64,000 bases of DNA from UBA4582 sp013204195 (GTDB lineage Bacteria > Pseudomonadota > Gammaproteobacteria > Pseudomonadales > Azotimanducaceae). This document shows, piece by piece, positions 43,081 to 52,128 of this stretch (position 1 is the first letter of the stretch; each line of letters begins with the position of its first letter). The position numbers were made by a program, and so were the translations under genes. The notes beneath the pieces were generated by a model. It saw only the letters and a program-made list of their open reading frames with translations, was not told where the DNA came from and ran no database searches. Where the stretch lies: positions 1 through 64,000 of the forward strand of contig CAWUUH010000005.1 of assembly GCA_963925735.1 (NCBI GenBank), given 5' to 3'.

Positions 43081-43698
43081 ATGATCACTGCAATAGAGGC
43101 GCTGGAGCGCCTGCGGACTGGGAACCAGCGATTTGTTGACAACCTGACGACACGGACGCCCACGACCCAGGCACAATTAAGCGGTCTGTCCGCGGCACAG
43201 GCACCTTTCGCCATCATCTTAGGTTGCTCAGATGCGCGAGTTCCTGCGGAAATCGTCTTCGATCAAGGCCTTGGTGATCTGTTTGTTATTCGGGTAGCGG
43301 GCAATATTGTCGCTCCATCACAGGTGGGCAGCGTGGAATTTGCGGCCGCGCAGTTTGGCACCCCGTTGGTGGTTGTACTGGGTCATACCAACTGCGGCGC
43401 CATCGATGCGACCATCGCTGAACTCGGTAGACCCTCAGCAGACCAATCACCGAACCTGCACTCCATTGTCGATCGGATTCGGCCTTCCATTCAACCTTTG
43501 CTGTTGACCGAACTGATAAACCATCCGGAATTGCTCCGCGCCACAGCCGTGCGAGCTAATATCCAGGCATCCACCAGCCATCTGCGACATGGCTCGCAGA
43601 TACTGGAGCAACTCATTCAAGAAAAGGGGCTGTTAGTCGTCGGCGCCGAGTATTCTTTGGAGACCGGCATTGTCGATTTTTATGATGCAGTCCACTAA
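43081..43698 (+). CDS. Beta-class carbonic anhydrase
   Basis: 205 residues from ATG 43081; an ATG at 43069 is too close to its upstream G run. Zinc ligands Cys49, His102 and Cys105 lie in LGCSDARVPAEIVFDQG and LGHTNCGAIDATI, with the Asp51-Arg53 dyad of active enzymes. No signal peptide, so cytoplasmic. It interconverts CO2 and bicarbonate. It directly precedes recQ with an 18-base gap, though that order carries no functional meaning I know. Confidence 0.93.
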   Translation: MITAIEALERLRTGNQRFVDNLTTRTPTTQAQLSGLSAAQAPFAIILGCSDARVPAEIVFDQGLGDLFVIRVAGNIVAPSQVGSVEFAAAQFGTPLVVVLGHTNCGAIDATIAELGRPSADQSPNLHSIVDRIRPSIQPLLLTELINHPELLRATAVRANIQASTSHLRHGSQILEQLIQEKGLLVVGAEYSLETGIVDFYDAVH

Positions 43699-43716
43699 CC
43701 GGCTGCAGATTTTCTC

Positions 43717-45510
43717 ATGAGCAATGCCCTGACCGTCTTAAAGCAGACCTTTGGTTTTACCGAGTTCAGACCACCACAGGACGAGATCATCCACCGGCTG
43801 ATCGGCGGCGGCGATGCCATGGTCATCATGCCCACCGGCGGTGGAAAATCTCTGTGCTACCAGATACCGGCGATCGTCAGGCCCGGTTGTGGGGTGGTGA
43901 TTTCCCCCCTTATCGCCCTGATGCAGAATCAGGTCGATGCCTTGACCGAACTGGGCGTTCGGGCCAACTTCCTGAACTCGACATTGGATCGCGACGCGGC
44001 GCAAGCCATCGAGCAGGCCCTGCTTAATGGCGAACTTGACCTACTCTACATAGCACCGGAACGCCTAGTGCAGCCGCAAATGCTCAGCTTGCTGAAGCGC
44101 GCTCACATTAGCTTGTTTGCTATCGACGAAGCCCACTGCGTCTCGCAGTGGGGCCATGACTTTCGGGTTGACTACCTGCAGCTCAACCTGCTGCATACAG
44201 AGTTTCCCGACGTACCGCGGATCGCCCTGACGGCAACGGCAGATACGCGCACCCGCGAAGAAATTATCGAGCGCCTGGATCTAGGTGCAGCCGGGCACTT
44301 CTTTGCGGGTTTTGACCGACCCAACATTCGCTACACCATCGCTCTCAAACAAAATCCGCGGGCCCAGCTATTACGCTTTCTGAAGGACGCGCACCCTAAG
44401 GACGCCGGGATTATTTATTGTCTATCGCGGAAGAAAACGGAGGAAACGGCCACTTGGCTGCAGAGCCAAGGATTTAATGCGCTGCCCTATCACGCCGGTT
44501 TGCCAACCGAGAAACGCGCCTTGCACCAAACCCGCTTCCTGCGTGAAGAGAGCGTCATCGTCGTCGCTACCATCGCCTTTGGCATGGGCATCGACAAGCC
44601 GGACGTGCGTTTCGTCGCCCATCTGGACTTACCTAAAACCATTGAGTCCTACTACCAAGAAACGGGCCGAGCCGGCCGCGACGGCACGCCGGCCGATGCC
44701 TGGATGATCTATGGCTTGCAGGATGTCATTAAACTGCGGCAGATGATGGAAGGCTCCGACGGCAGCGAAGAGTTCAAACGCCTGGAGCAACATCGACTCA
44801 ATGCCATGCTGGGTTTATGTGAGATCACCACGTGCCGCCGGCACGCATTGTTGGCTTATTTCGATGAGGAATCACCGCCACGGTGCGACAATTGCGACAC
44901 CTGTCTGCATCCGGTCTCGACCTGGGATGCAACAGATGCCTGCCGACGCGCGCTCAGCGCGGTTTTTCGTACCGGTCAACGCTTTGGCGTTAACCATGTG
45001 ATTGATGTCTTACGGGGCACAACCACCGTCAAGGTCACCCAGTTCGAACATCAGCAGTTGCCGGTTTTTGGCATCGGTACGGAACTCGATGCCAACCAGT
45101 GGCGCTCAGTATTTCGCCAGCTGGTGGCCAGAGGTCTATTGAGCGTCAATATGGAGGCGTTTGGCGCACTGCAGTTAGAAGAAAAATCTCGGCCCTTATT
45201 AAAAGGTGAAGTCACCATCGAGTTGCGCCGTGACCTAAAAACCACCGTGGCCCGGCAGCAAACTCGCACGCCCATCGACAACGATATTGATGTGGAACTC
45301 TGGGAAGCGCTGCGTGAGTGCCGCCGCAGTCTGGCAGAAGAGCAAGGCGTACCGCCTTATATTATTTTTTCTAACAACACCCTGCAGGCCATGGCGGAAC
45401 AGGCACCGCAGACGATCGAAGCCTTCAGTCAGTTGTCTGGCGTCGGCGAACGCAAGCGCGACAAATATGGCCCAGCATTCCTCGCCGTGTTACGTCAGGC
45501 CCAAGGCTAG
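43717..45510 (+). CDS. recQ: ATP-dependent DNA helicase RecQ
   Basis: 597 residues. Helicase motifs in order: FRPPQDEII (motif 0), IMPTGGGKSLCYQIP (Walker A), IDEAHCVSQWGHDFR, LTATAD, and ESYYQETGRAGRDG. The zinc-binding part has CRRHALLAYFDEE and CDNCDTC. A winged-helix RQC region follows, and an HRDC domain (VPPYIIFSNNTLQAMAEQ) ends the protein. It unwinds DNA in the RecF repair pathway. Length and architecture are standard. Confidence 0.95.
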   Translation: MSNALTVLKQTFGFTEFRPPQDEIIHRLIGGGDAMVIMPTGGGKSLCYQIPAIVRPGCGVVISPLIALMQNQVDALTELGVRANFLNSTLDRDAAQAIEQALLNGELDLLYIAPERLVQPQMLSLLKRAHISLFAIDEAHCVSQWGHDFRVDYLQLNLLHTEFPDVPRIALTATADTRTREEIIERLDLGAAGHFFAGFDRPNIRYTIALKQNPRAQLLRFLKDAHPKDAGIIYCLSRKKTEETATWLQSQGFNALPYHAGLPTEKRALHQTRFLREESVIVVATIAFGMGIDKPDVRFVAHLDLPKTIESYYQETGRAGRDGTPADAWMIYGLQDVIKLRQMMEGSDGSEEFKRLEQHRLNAMLGLCEITTCRRHALLAYFDEESPPRCDNCDTCLHPVSTWDATDACRRALSAVFRTGQRFGVNHVIDVLRGTTTVKVTQFEHQQLPVFGIGTELDANQWRSVFRQLVARGLLSVNMEAFGALQLEEKSRPLLKGEVTIELRRDLKTTVARQQTRTPIDNDIDVELWEALRECRRSLAEEQGVPPYIIFSNNTLQAMAEQAPQTIEAFSQLSGVGERKRDKYGPAFLAVLRQAQG

Positions 45511-45560
45511 CGGCCCTGGACGTCCTTCAAACGTTCTCAGCGACGACACACATCGTCACC

Positions 45561-46772
45561 TCAAGCACTTCCTAGGCGTGCCCCAGGATCAAAGGTGACC
45601 GGCATTCGGGTCAAGCCGGAAATAAAGTTGGACGGCATCCAGCTCACTTCGCCAGCGACCTGCAGGTTCTGCATGCGGGACAATACCTCCCGCAGAATCG
45701 CATCAATCTCGAGGCGTGCAAACCACTGCCCAAGGCACACATGGTGCCCGCCGCCAAAGGCAAGATGCTTGTTAGGGGTTCTTAGGATATCCAACTGGTC
45801 GGCGCGGGCAAAGGCCGATGGGTCTCGATTGGCCGCGCCGTAATACAGCACGACCTTATCGCCGGCTTTGATATCTTGGTCTTGGATACGCGTGTCCATG
45901 GTAGCCGTACGGCGCATATAGATGACTGGCGAAGTCCAACGCAGCAACTCATCTCGAGCCGTGCCGAGGTGCTGTTCCACATCCGACTGCAACAGGGCGA
46001 GCTGCTCAGGTTGTTTGAGCAACTCGTACATGCCCGTTGCCACGAGGTTTCGAGTGGTGTCGCCGCCAGCGTCAATCATCAGCATGAAAAACAGCAGAAA
46101 TTCACCGTCGGTGAGTTTGCGGCCATCAAGTTCAGCCCGTAGCAGTTTACTGGCAAGATCATCGCCGGGCTGGGCACGTTTATCTCGTATGACACCCTGA
46201 CCATATTCAAACATCTTCATCACTGCTTCAGCGATCGCATTTTCTGGCAACGACTCAGGGGCCGAATGGATAACTTCCGTCAGCTTATACAATTCACGCC
46301 CATCACTCAGGGGCAGGCCCATCAGATCGGCAATCACGAATGATGGCATCTCGCCGGCGATGGCGCTGACGAAGTCACATTCGCCGTCTTCTATGACGGC
46401 GTCAACGATTTGAGTGGCTAATTGCTCGATGCGGGCGTTGTAGTTCTTCGCCGGGCCCTGGGTAAATTCTCGGCTAATTAGTTTTCGGTAGGCGGTGTGT
46501 TCCGGCGGGTCCATCATCAGCATCATCTTGTCCGGGCCCGCGAAATTCGCCTGCGTCGGGTCTGGATCCGGAATCATGATGGTGGGTTCCGAGGAGAAGG
46601 TTTTCGCATCGCGACCGATGTTATAAACATCCTGATGACTCGTAATCGCCCAGAAACCAGGTCCGCCAGGCTCAGCATGCCAATAGCAGGGCGCCTGCTC
46701 TCGCAGCCACCGGTATTGATCCTGAGGATGACCACCGTGAAATGATGCGGGGTTGAGCAAATCTATCTGCAT
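45561..46772 (-). CDS. Cytochrome P450
   Basis: 403 residues, soluble bacterial type. The oxygen-binding I helix reads LMIDAGGDTTRNLVATG, the ExxR follows in the K helix, and the heme loop is LAFGGGHHVCLGQWFARLE, where Cys ligates iron. The N-terminal DPPEHTAYRKLISREF is the usual C-helix region. Close relatives of this general type hydroxylate terpenes, steroids or alkanes; substrate specificity is not readable. It is convergent with recQ and upstream of a GST-like gene that runs in the same direction. A second P450 begins at 63630. Confidence 0.92.
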   Translation of the reverse strand: MQIDLLNPASFHGGHPQDQYRWLREQAPCYWHAEPGGPGFWAITSHQDVYNIGRDAKTFSSEPTIMIPDPDPTQANFAGPDKMMLMMDPPEHTAYRKLISREFTQGPAKNYNARIEQLATQIVDAVIEDGECDFVSAIAGEMPSFVIADLMGLPLSDGRELYKLTEVIHSAPESLPENAIAEAVMKMFEYGQGVIRDKRAQPGDDLASKLLRAELDGRKLTDGEFLLFFMLMIDAGGDTTRNLVATGMYELLKQPEQLALLQSDVEQHLGTARDELLRWTSPVIYMRRTATMDTRIQDQDIKAGDKVVLYYGAANRDPSAFARADQLDILRTPNKHLAFGGGHHVCLGQWFARLEIDAILREVLSRMQNLQVAGEVSWMPSNFISGLTRMPVTFDPGARLGSA

Positions 46773-46879
46773 AGAAACAGTCTCTTATTCAATGTCACCT
46801 GCGGTTTTCACTGACTCGCCTCGCTTATGGTGTGACAGCGTCCACACGCCAGTATTCCAACTGTCAGAGTCAAACACTA

Positions 46880-48037
46880 CTATAACCAGACTTCCTGATT
46901 ATTCGCCCGACCTATTTCGCGAGTCAGCGTCGCAGATAACAAAGGCGCCAGATGACATTTGTCCGCCATGGCCATCACACTTGCCTGATCAGCAACATCC
47001 AATGCCTGATAGTCTGCCTGCACCCTTGCTAATAAAAAGAACCGATAGGGTTGAGCCAAGGCATTAATAGCAACCTGGTCGATCTCAAACTGACAAAATC
47101 CCACGCCACGTTCAATGGGCGTCAAGGATTCCGGTTGCTGTTCCTCGAGCCAACGGTTAATCAACGTCGCGGCAGCGACCGTTTCCGGCACCAGATCACG
47201 AGCAATATGCTGAAGCAATGGGATCAGGCTATCCGGAATATAATCATCGCCCGCCGCTTGAGCCAGAATGAAACTCGCCGCTTCATCAGCAATGGCATAT
47301 TCACCGATATCAGGCTCTGGCCGGTTCATCCGCTCTACCCACCGAAAGACATGTATCGCCTGTGCTTGCATCAGCGCCAACGGCTTTGGGTCACGACCTA
47401 AATGCGCATACATCGGTGCCATCATGCCGTAATCAGCAATCGTCGGCGTCGAACCCAACAGGTAGGGTATGTCGCGCAAATGGGTGTTGAGCAAGTCGAG
47501 GAACTCTGCGTAGAGACTTTCAACCAACGTAAAGGTTGAACTGACGGCACCAAACGCCTCTCCCGCATTGCGCATCCGCAACATGGTTTTCTCTGCCAGC
47601 GCAATCCGGTCTCGATCCCGAGGAATCATCGACTGAAAATGGAAGGCGAGGAAATTTAAATTCTCTGCTGGGTAATTCCAACGATAGTGCATGGCTGGGC
47701 GCAGCAGTCCTTCGGACCCAATCACATCGAACAGGCGCGCCAGAAAACGCTGACGTGGGCCTTTCGGCAGCGCCTGTCCCCCGCCAAGCGTTTCAAAATG
47801 ATCAATAATCGCCGTGCTGTCACGAATGACCTCACCCTCGGCAGTTTCTATGATGGGAATGGATTGGCCTCCCGCGTTCGGCCGCACCTGATCTCGAAAG
47901 TGGGCGGTGGTCGGCGTGATTTCTCGATAGGGTATTCGCTGTTTGATCAGGTACGCGCGAGCCTTGCCCGTATACAATGACAAGGGCGTGCCATACAGCG
48001 TATGGATACCCGCGTTTGAATCTTGTTGAATCATCAT
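46880..48037 (-). CDS. Glutathione S-transferase-like protein, extended C-terminus (second copy)
   Basis: 385 residues. The N-terminal thioredoxin-like domain reads LYGTPLSLYTGKARAYLIKQ, then GGQSIPIIETAEGEVIRDS with the glutathione-binding cis-Pro and Asp-Ser. The helical domain has IPYLLGSTPTIADYGMMAPM. The long tail resembles the protein at 11506-12558, including MHYRWNY against FHYRWYY, so they are probable paralogues. A second in-frame ATG lies one codon after the first. It precedes the P450 gene on the same strand (107-base gap), a common pairing in xenobiotic metabolism. Substrate unknown. Confidence 0.8.
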   Translation of the reverse strand: MMIQQDSNAGIHTLYGTPLSLYTGKARAYLIKQRIPYREITPTTAHFRDQVRPNAGGQSIPIIETAEGEVIRDSTAIIDHFETLGGGQALPKGPRQRFLARLFDVIGSEGLLRPAMHYRWNYPAENLNFLAFHFQSMIPRDRDRIALAEKTMLRMRNAGEAFGAVSSTFTLVESLYAEFLDLLNTHLRDIPYLLGSTPTIADYGMMAPMYAHLGRDPKPLALMQAQAIHVFRWVERMNRPEPDIGEYAIADEAASFILAQAAGDDYIPDSLIPLLQHIARDLVPETVAAATLINRWLEEQQPESLTPIERGVGFCQFEIDQVAINALAQPYRFFLLARVQADYQALDVADQASVMAMADKCHLAPLLSATLTREIGRANNQEVWL

Positions 48038-48202
48038 CCCTTACCTTAATTGGAGGATACCAAGGCGCCTATGACCTGCGCCGTTAAACACTAACACAAC
48101 ATAAGCCGAGTCGCCGACTCATTGCGAGCCCGCTGTGCTCAGCTTGATTTGCCAGGCCAGGCTCGCTAACCTGCGCCACTCATACTGATCAAGATAGTGC
48201 TT

Positions 48203-49303
48203 ATGCCTGCCTACAGCGTTGAAATACTCAAAACAAATCTCGCCAACACCCGCGTGGTTACGCTGATCGGTGCCGAACAAGTAGAACTGGATGACCAGTC
48301 AGTGCTGTTGCAGGTTGACCAGTTTGCGTTGACTGCGAATAACATCACCTACGGTGTCGCCGGGGATATGATTGGCTATTGGCAATTTTTCCCAGCTGAA
48401 GATGGCTGGGGCCGAATTCCAGTTTGGGGCATGGCCACCGTCGTCCGCAGCGAGGTTGATGGCATCGATGCGGGCCAGCGTTATTATGGTTACTTTCCCA
48501 TGTCGAGTTATTTAGTCGTGCAGCCCGCTCGCGTCAGCGAACGCGGTTTTGTTGACGGTGTCAGCCACCGCGCCGCGCTGCCGCCAACCTATAATCAATA
48601 TTCTCGGGTCAGCCCTGAGAATGGTTACCTCCCCGAATTTGATCGCCACCAAATGATTTACCGGCCGCTGTTTACTACCTCTTTTGTGCTGGATGATTTT
48701 ATTGCCGACAATCAGTCTTTTGGCGCAACCAACATCATACTCTCCAGTGCTTCCAGCAAGACATCCTTGGGCCTCGCTTATCTGTTGAAGAACAATCGAA
48801 ACCTATCCGTTACTGGTTTGACCTCCGCCGGCAACCTGGATTTCGTTAAGGGCCTTGGCGTTTATGATACGGTAGTCACCTATGACGATATTGAAACTCT
48901 CGACAACAACCTGCCCAGCGTATTCGTCGACATGGCTGGCAACCGTCAGGTGCTGACAAACATTCATGAACATTTTCAGGATAACCTGAAATACAGTTGT
49001 GGGGTCGGTATCACCCATTGGGAATCTCGAGATGGCGCTGCCCTCGGTACCCTGCCAGGACCTAAGCCGGCCATGTTCTTTGCGCCCAGCCAGATTCAAA
49101 AGCGCTACAAAGAGTGGGGCCCAGAAAAGTTTCAAGCGGAACTTGGCACAGCCTGGGACAGTTTTCTGACCGTCGTTGATCGCTGGATCACGATCGAGGA
49201 ACGCAGCGGCGAATCCGGGTTGCTAGCCACCTACGCAGAAGTTCTTGACGGCGCAGCACCGAACAAGGCGTTCGTTATTTCACTGTCAATCGACAGTCTA
49301 TAG
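48203..49303 (+). CDS. DUF2855 family protein
   Basis: 366 residues from ATG 48203 (a GTG two codons earlier is less likely). The sequence has MDR-like features without a zinc site: DQFALTANNITYGVAGDMIG, WGRIPVWGMATVVRSEVDG, IILSSASSKTSLGLAYLL and VTGLTSAGNLDFVKGLGVYD, the last two forming a nucleotide-binding-like fold. DUF2855 proteins are often near P450, fatty-acid or alkane genes; their reaction is not known to me. Divergent from the GST-like gene. Confidence 0.82.
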   Translation: MPAYSVEILKTNLANTRVVTLIGAEQVELDDQSVLLQVDQFALTANNITYGVAGDMIGYWQFFPAEDGWGRIPVWGMATVVRSEVDGIDAGQRYYGYFPMSSYLVVQPARVSERGFVDGVSHRAALPPTYNQYSRVSPENGYLPEFDRHQMIYRPLFTTSFVLDDFIADNQSFGATNIILSSASSKTSLGLAYLLKNNRNLSVTGLTSAGNLDFVKGLGVYDTVVTYDDIETLDNNLPSVFVDMAGNRQVLTNIHEHFQDNLKYSCGVGITHWESRDGAALGTLPGPKPAMFFAPSQIQKRYKEWGPEKFQAELGTAWDSFLTVVDRWITIEERSGESGLLATYAEVLDGAAPNKAFVISLSIDSL

Positions 49304-49373
49304 ATAGCGGTATTTCGATCCAGTGACCCAAAGATTTAGGTCACTGGTTGGCGAGCGCTTGTCGAGCTTGCCC

Positions 49374-50078
49374 TTAGTAAATTTCCGCCGTGTTTTCAAA
49401 TACAAAACCACTTTCAGCCAACACCAGCCGATGACGCTCGCCCTCGACGTCAGCATCGGACGGTTCGTACCCCGCGTCGCCCTGCCAGAGCGCCACCCTT
49501 ACACCTTGCCCATCTTTGACGACTCGAGTCTGGTAGACCTTGTGCGGCTGTGAGTCAAAATGCGCGATAATCTCTTGGCCAGAACCATGTAGGGCAAGCT
49601 GATATAGCGTAATCCAAGTCGGTGGCGCAAGATCGATCTCACCCGCTTTGTGTTTCGCCAATGCATCAGCAGGGTTGATCCATAGGTGGTCGAGTATCTC
49701 TCCGCCATCAATCTGTATGGGCTCATCAATCAGGGTACGGGTTGCGAAAAACCAGGTCGCGAAGCGTTTCGGCGTCGTCGCCGGCGGCGTCCAGTGCGCA
49801 AACAATACAAAGTCATCGGCGGCCGCGGTCAGCCCAGCTTCTTCCATGGTCTCCCTAGCGGCGGCGTTTCGAGCAGCGATATCAACATCGCCATCGGCCG
49901 GATAATCCTCCGGGTCAATGCGCCCACCAGGAAAAACCCACATGCCGCCAAAGGCGATCTTTGAATTTTTCCGCAACATCAGCACCTCAACCCCGGCCGC
50001 TGCCCCAAAGTCTTTGAGAATGACCACGGTTGCGGCAGGGATCGGTGGTGCCAGGCTGTCTTCACTGACCGGTTTCAA
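49374..50078 (-). CDS. Nudix hydrolase (NUDT19-like)
   Basis: 234 residues from a TTG at 50078. The Nudix fold is present: VLMLRKNSKIAFGGMWVFPG and the box element NAAARETMEEAGL, with an insert between the glycine and the catalytic REtxEE part as in NUDT19-type CoA or nucleotide-sugar hydrolases. The start is doubtful. The frame stays open to a TAA 60 bases further up, and AGGAG (50134-50138) lies seven bases before an ATT codon at 50124-50126, which would add 16 residues. Hydrolyses an X-linked nucleoside diphosphate; the substrate is unknown. Confidence 0.8.
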   Translation of the reverse strand: MKPVSEDSLAPPIPAATVVILKDFGAAAGVEVLMLRKNSKIAFGGMWVFPGGRIDPEDYPADGDVDIAARNAAARETMEEAGLTAAADDFVLFAHWTPPATTPKRFATWFFATRTLIDEPIQIDGGEILDHLWINPADALAKHKAGEIDLAPPTWITLYQLALHGSGQEIIAHFDSQPHKVYQTRVVKDGQGVRVALWQGDAGYEPSDADVEGERHRLVLAESGFVFENTAEIY

Positions 50079-50155
50079 ATCACCGTAAATATCGTTGCGA
50101 TGGGTTTTATCCGTTGGCTCGTTAATGGTTATGCTCCTGCTTTACAGTTGATGTG

Positions 50156-50770
50156 TTAGTTAGCTGGACCGGCAATGTCCCGTCCCAGCCCATAAAATTC
50201 GACGTTGGGTTGCATGGAAGTGGCATTGGCTATTCGGTTGCTCAAACCGAAAAAGGCAGTGATCGCACAAATATCCCAAATATCGTCGTCATCGAAACCA
50301 TGAACCTGCAATTGCTGGAAGTCAGCCTCGGTCACGGCGGCGGCATCCTGGCTGACCTTCATCGCCAGATCCAGCATGGCCATCTGCCGGGGCGTAATAT
50401 TGGCCTTGCGGTAGTTGACGGCGACCTGATCGGCAAGCAACGCATCCTTGGCACGAATTCGCAGGATCGCGCCATGAGCAACCACACAGTAAAGACATTG
50501 GTTGGCACTCGAGGTCGCGACAACAATCATCTCGCGCTCGGCTTTGGTTAGGCCACCTTGCTTGTCCATCAGCGCATCATGGTAGGCGAAGAACGCCCTA
50601 AATTCGGCCGGCCGCCGAGCATAGGCTAAAAACACAGTCGGTATAAATCCCGATTTCTCCTGCACCGAGAGAATCCGCAGTTTGATATCCTCGGGTAGGT
50701 CATTCAGATCTGGCAAGGGGAAGCGCGGATTCACTGGCCCCATGCCTAATGTAGAATTCGTCGATGCCAT
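50156..50770 (-). CDS. AhpD-like alkylhydroperoxidase/carboxymuconolactone decarboxylase-family protein
   Basis: 205 residues from ATG 50770; longer starts overlap the divergent gene region. An all-helical protein with SSANQCLYCVVAHGAILRI, the Cys-x2-Cys and His of AhpD-type peroxidase-related enzymes. The domain is single and larger than AhpD. The family reduces peroxides or acts as an antioxidant with thioredoxin-like partners. Divergent from the amidohydrolase gene. Confidence 0.85.
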   Translation of the reverse strand: MASTNSTLGMGPVNPRFPLPDLNDLPEDIKLRILSVQEKSGFIPTVFLAYARRPAEFRAFFAYHDALMDKQGGLTKAEREMIVVATSSANQCLYCVVAHGAILRIRAKDALLADQVAVNYRKANITPRQMAMLDLAMKVSQDAAAVTEADFQQLQVHGFDDDDIWDICAITAFFGLSNRIANATSMQPNVEFYGLGRDIAGPAN

Positions 50771-50920
50771 GGCGGTAACCCGTAAGATGTGAGCCACCCA
50801 ACATACCAAAAACACCGAACGAGTAACAACTTGAACGCGCAGTTTAAATGCCTTGCTGGACAGGCTCGACCATTAAACGTTACATTTGCGCCTACTGTAA
50901 ATCCAACCTGGAGACTCACC

Positions 50921-52102
50921 ATGACCTACGCACCGGACCATCGGCCTTACTATGACGCCGACAGCCATATCATGGAGCTTCCCAACTTCCTCAAAGACTA
51001 CGCTGACCCCGCGATCCGCGACGAAATTCCCCAGGTCAGTTACAGTGCCTCATTGGTCTCTGACGAAGAAGTCGCTGTTATCATGGCCCAAGGCGGACAA
51101 CACAGCACGGAACACAAGGCCAGCATGGTCGCTTTAGGCGACAAGTTGATCGAAAGCTCCAAAGAGATTCAGGCGTTGGGTGCCTTCAACGGCGACGACC
51201 GCAAGGTCGCGATGGATATGTTGGGTTTTAAAAAGCAGTTGGTATTCGCCACCCACAGCGTCGCCTTTCCATTTCACCCCAGCTCAAAAAAACCGCCACA
51301 TCTACGGTATGGCGCAACCCGGGCACATAATCGCCATATGGTGGATTTTTGTCAGGCAGATGATCGCTTATTGGGTGTGGGCATTGTGCCGTTGGACAGT
51401 CCGGAGCATGCCCTGACCGAATTGAAGTTCGCCATTGACTCTGGTCTGAAGGCGATCTGGGTACCTCATCGCGCGCCCATTGATATGTCGCCCGGCCACG
51501 TTGACCTCGAGCCTTTTTGGGCCCTGCTGGCAGAATCCGGCACGCCATTTGTGTTGCACGTGGGTGGCTCACCGCTGCAAGCGTTGAAATCCTGGAGCAA
51601 CAACGGTCGCGCAGCAGTCAAGGACTGGATGGGCGGCGGCGAGAATGTTCGAACCAAAGATGCCGCTGTGATGCATCAACCGCCGGAAACCTTTATCAGC
51701 ATGCTGTTACTTGATGGCGTCTTCGACCGTCACCCCAAGCTTCGCGGTGCTGCCGTCGAACTGGGCGCTGGCTGGGTGCCAGAACTGGTTAAACGACTGG
51801 ATTGGGTCGCGAAAATTTACGGTCGCGTCGACACTTCCGTACAATTTGATCGGCCGCCTTCCCAGCAGCTCAGCGAGCAGATGGGTTTTACGCCGTTCCC
51901 CCACGAGGACGTCGCCAATCTTATCGAGCAGTCGAATCCGGATCTGTATCTCTTCTCCAGCGATTATCCTCACGTCGAGGGCGGGCGGAATCCCATCAAG
52001 AAATTCGAAGACTCCCTCGCTAGCGAGACCGACGCCATCAAGGAAAAGTTCTTCAGTGAAAACTTCCTGCGCTTGTGGCCTGAGGCCCGAGTCAACGGTT
52101 AA
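50921..52102 (+). CDS. Amidohydrolase-2 family metal-dependent hydrolase (ACMSD-like)
   Basis: 393 residues from ATG 50921 (GGAGA upstream); the frame is open earlier but runs over the opposite gene. A TIM barrel with DADSHIMELPNFLKDY at strand 1, FVLHVGGSPLQAL and LFSSDYPHVEGG, which hold the metal ligands Asp/His, His and Asp. The family includes decarboxylases and C-C or amide hydrolases that act on aromatic or hydroxylated acids. The nearby P450, GST and DUF2855 genes suggest a catabolic role, but the substrate is unknown. Confidence 0.83.
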   Translation: MTYAPDHRPYYDADSHIMELPNFLKDYADPAIRDEIPQVSYSASLVSDEEVAVIMAQGGQHSTEHKASMVALGDKLIESSKEIQALGAFNGDDRKVAMDMLGFKKQLVFATHSVAFPFHPSSKKPPHLRYGATRAHNRHMVDFCQADDRLLGVGIVPLDSPEHALTELKFAIDSGLKAIWVPHRAPIDMSPGHVDLEPFWALLAESGTPFVLHVGGSPLQALKSWSNNGRAAVKDWMGGGENVRTKDAAVMHQPPETFISMLLLDGVFDRHPKLRGAAVELGAGWVPELVKRLDWVAKIYGRVDTSVQFDRPPSQQLSEQMGFTPFPHEDVANLIEQSNPDLYLFSSDYPHVEGGRNPIKKFEDSLASETDAIKEKFFSENFLRLWPEARVNG

Positions 52103-52128
52103 ACCAACCGCCTTAATCAGGACCTACC

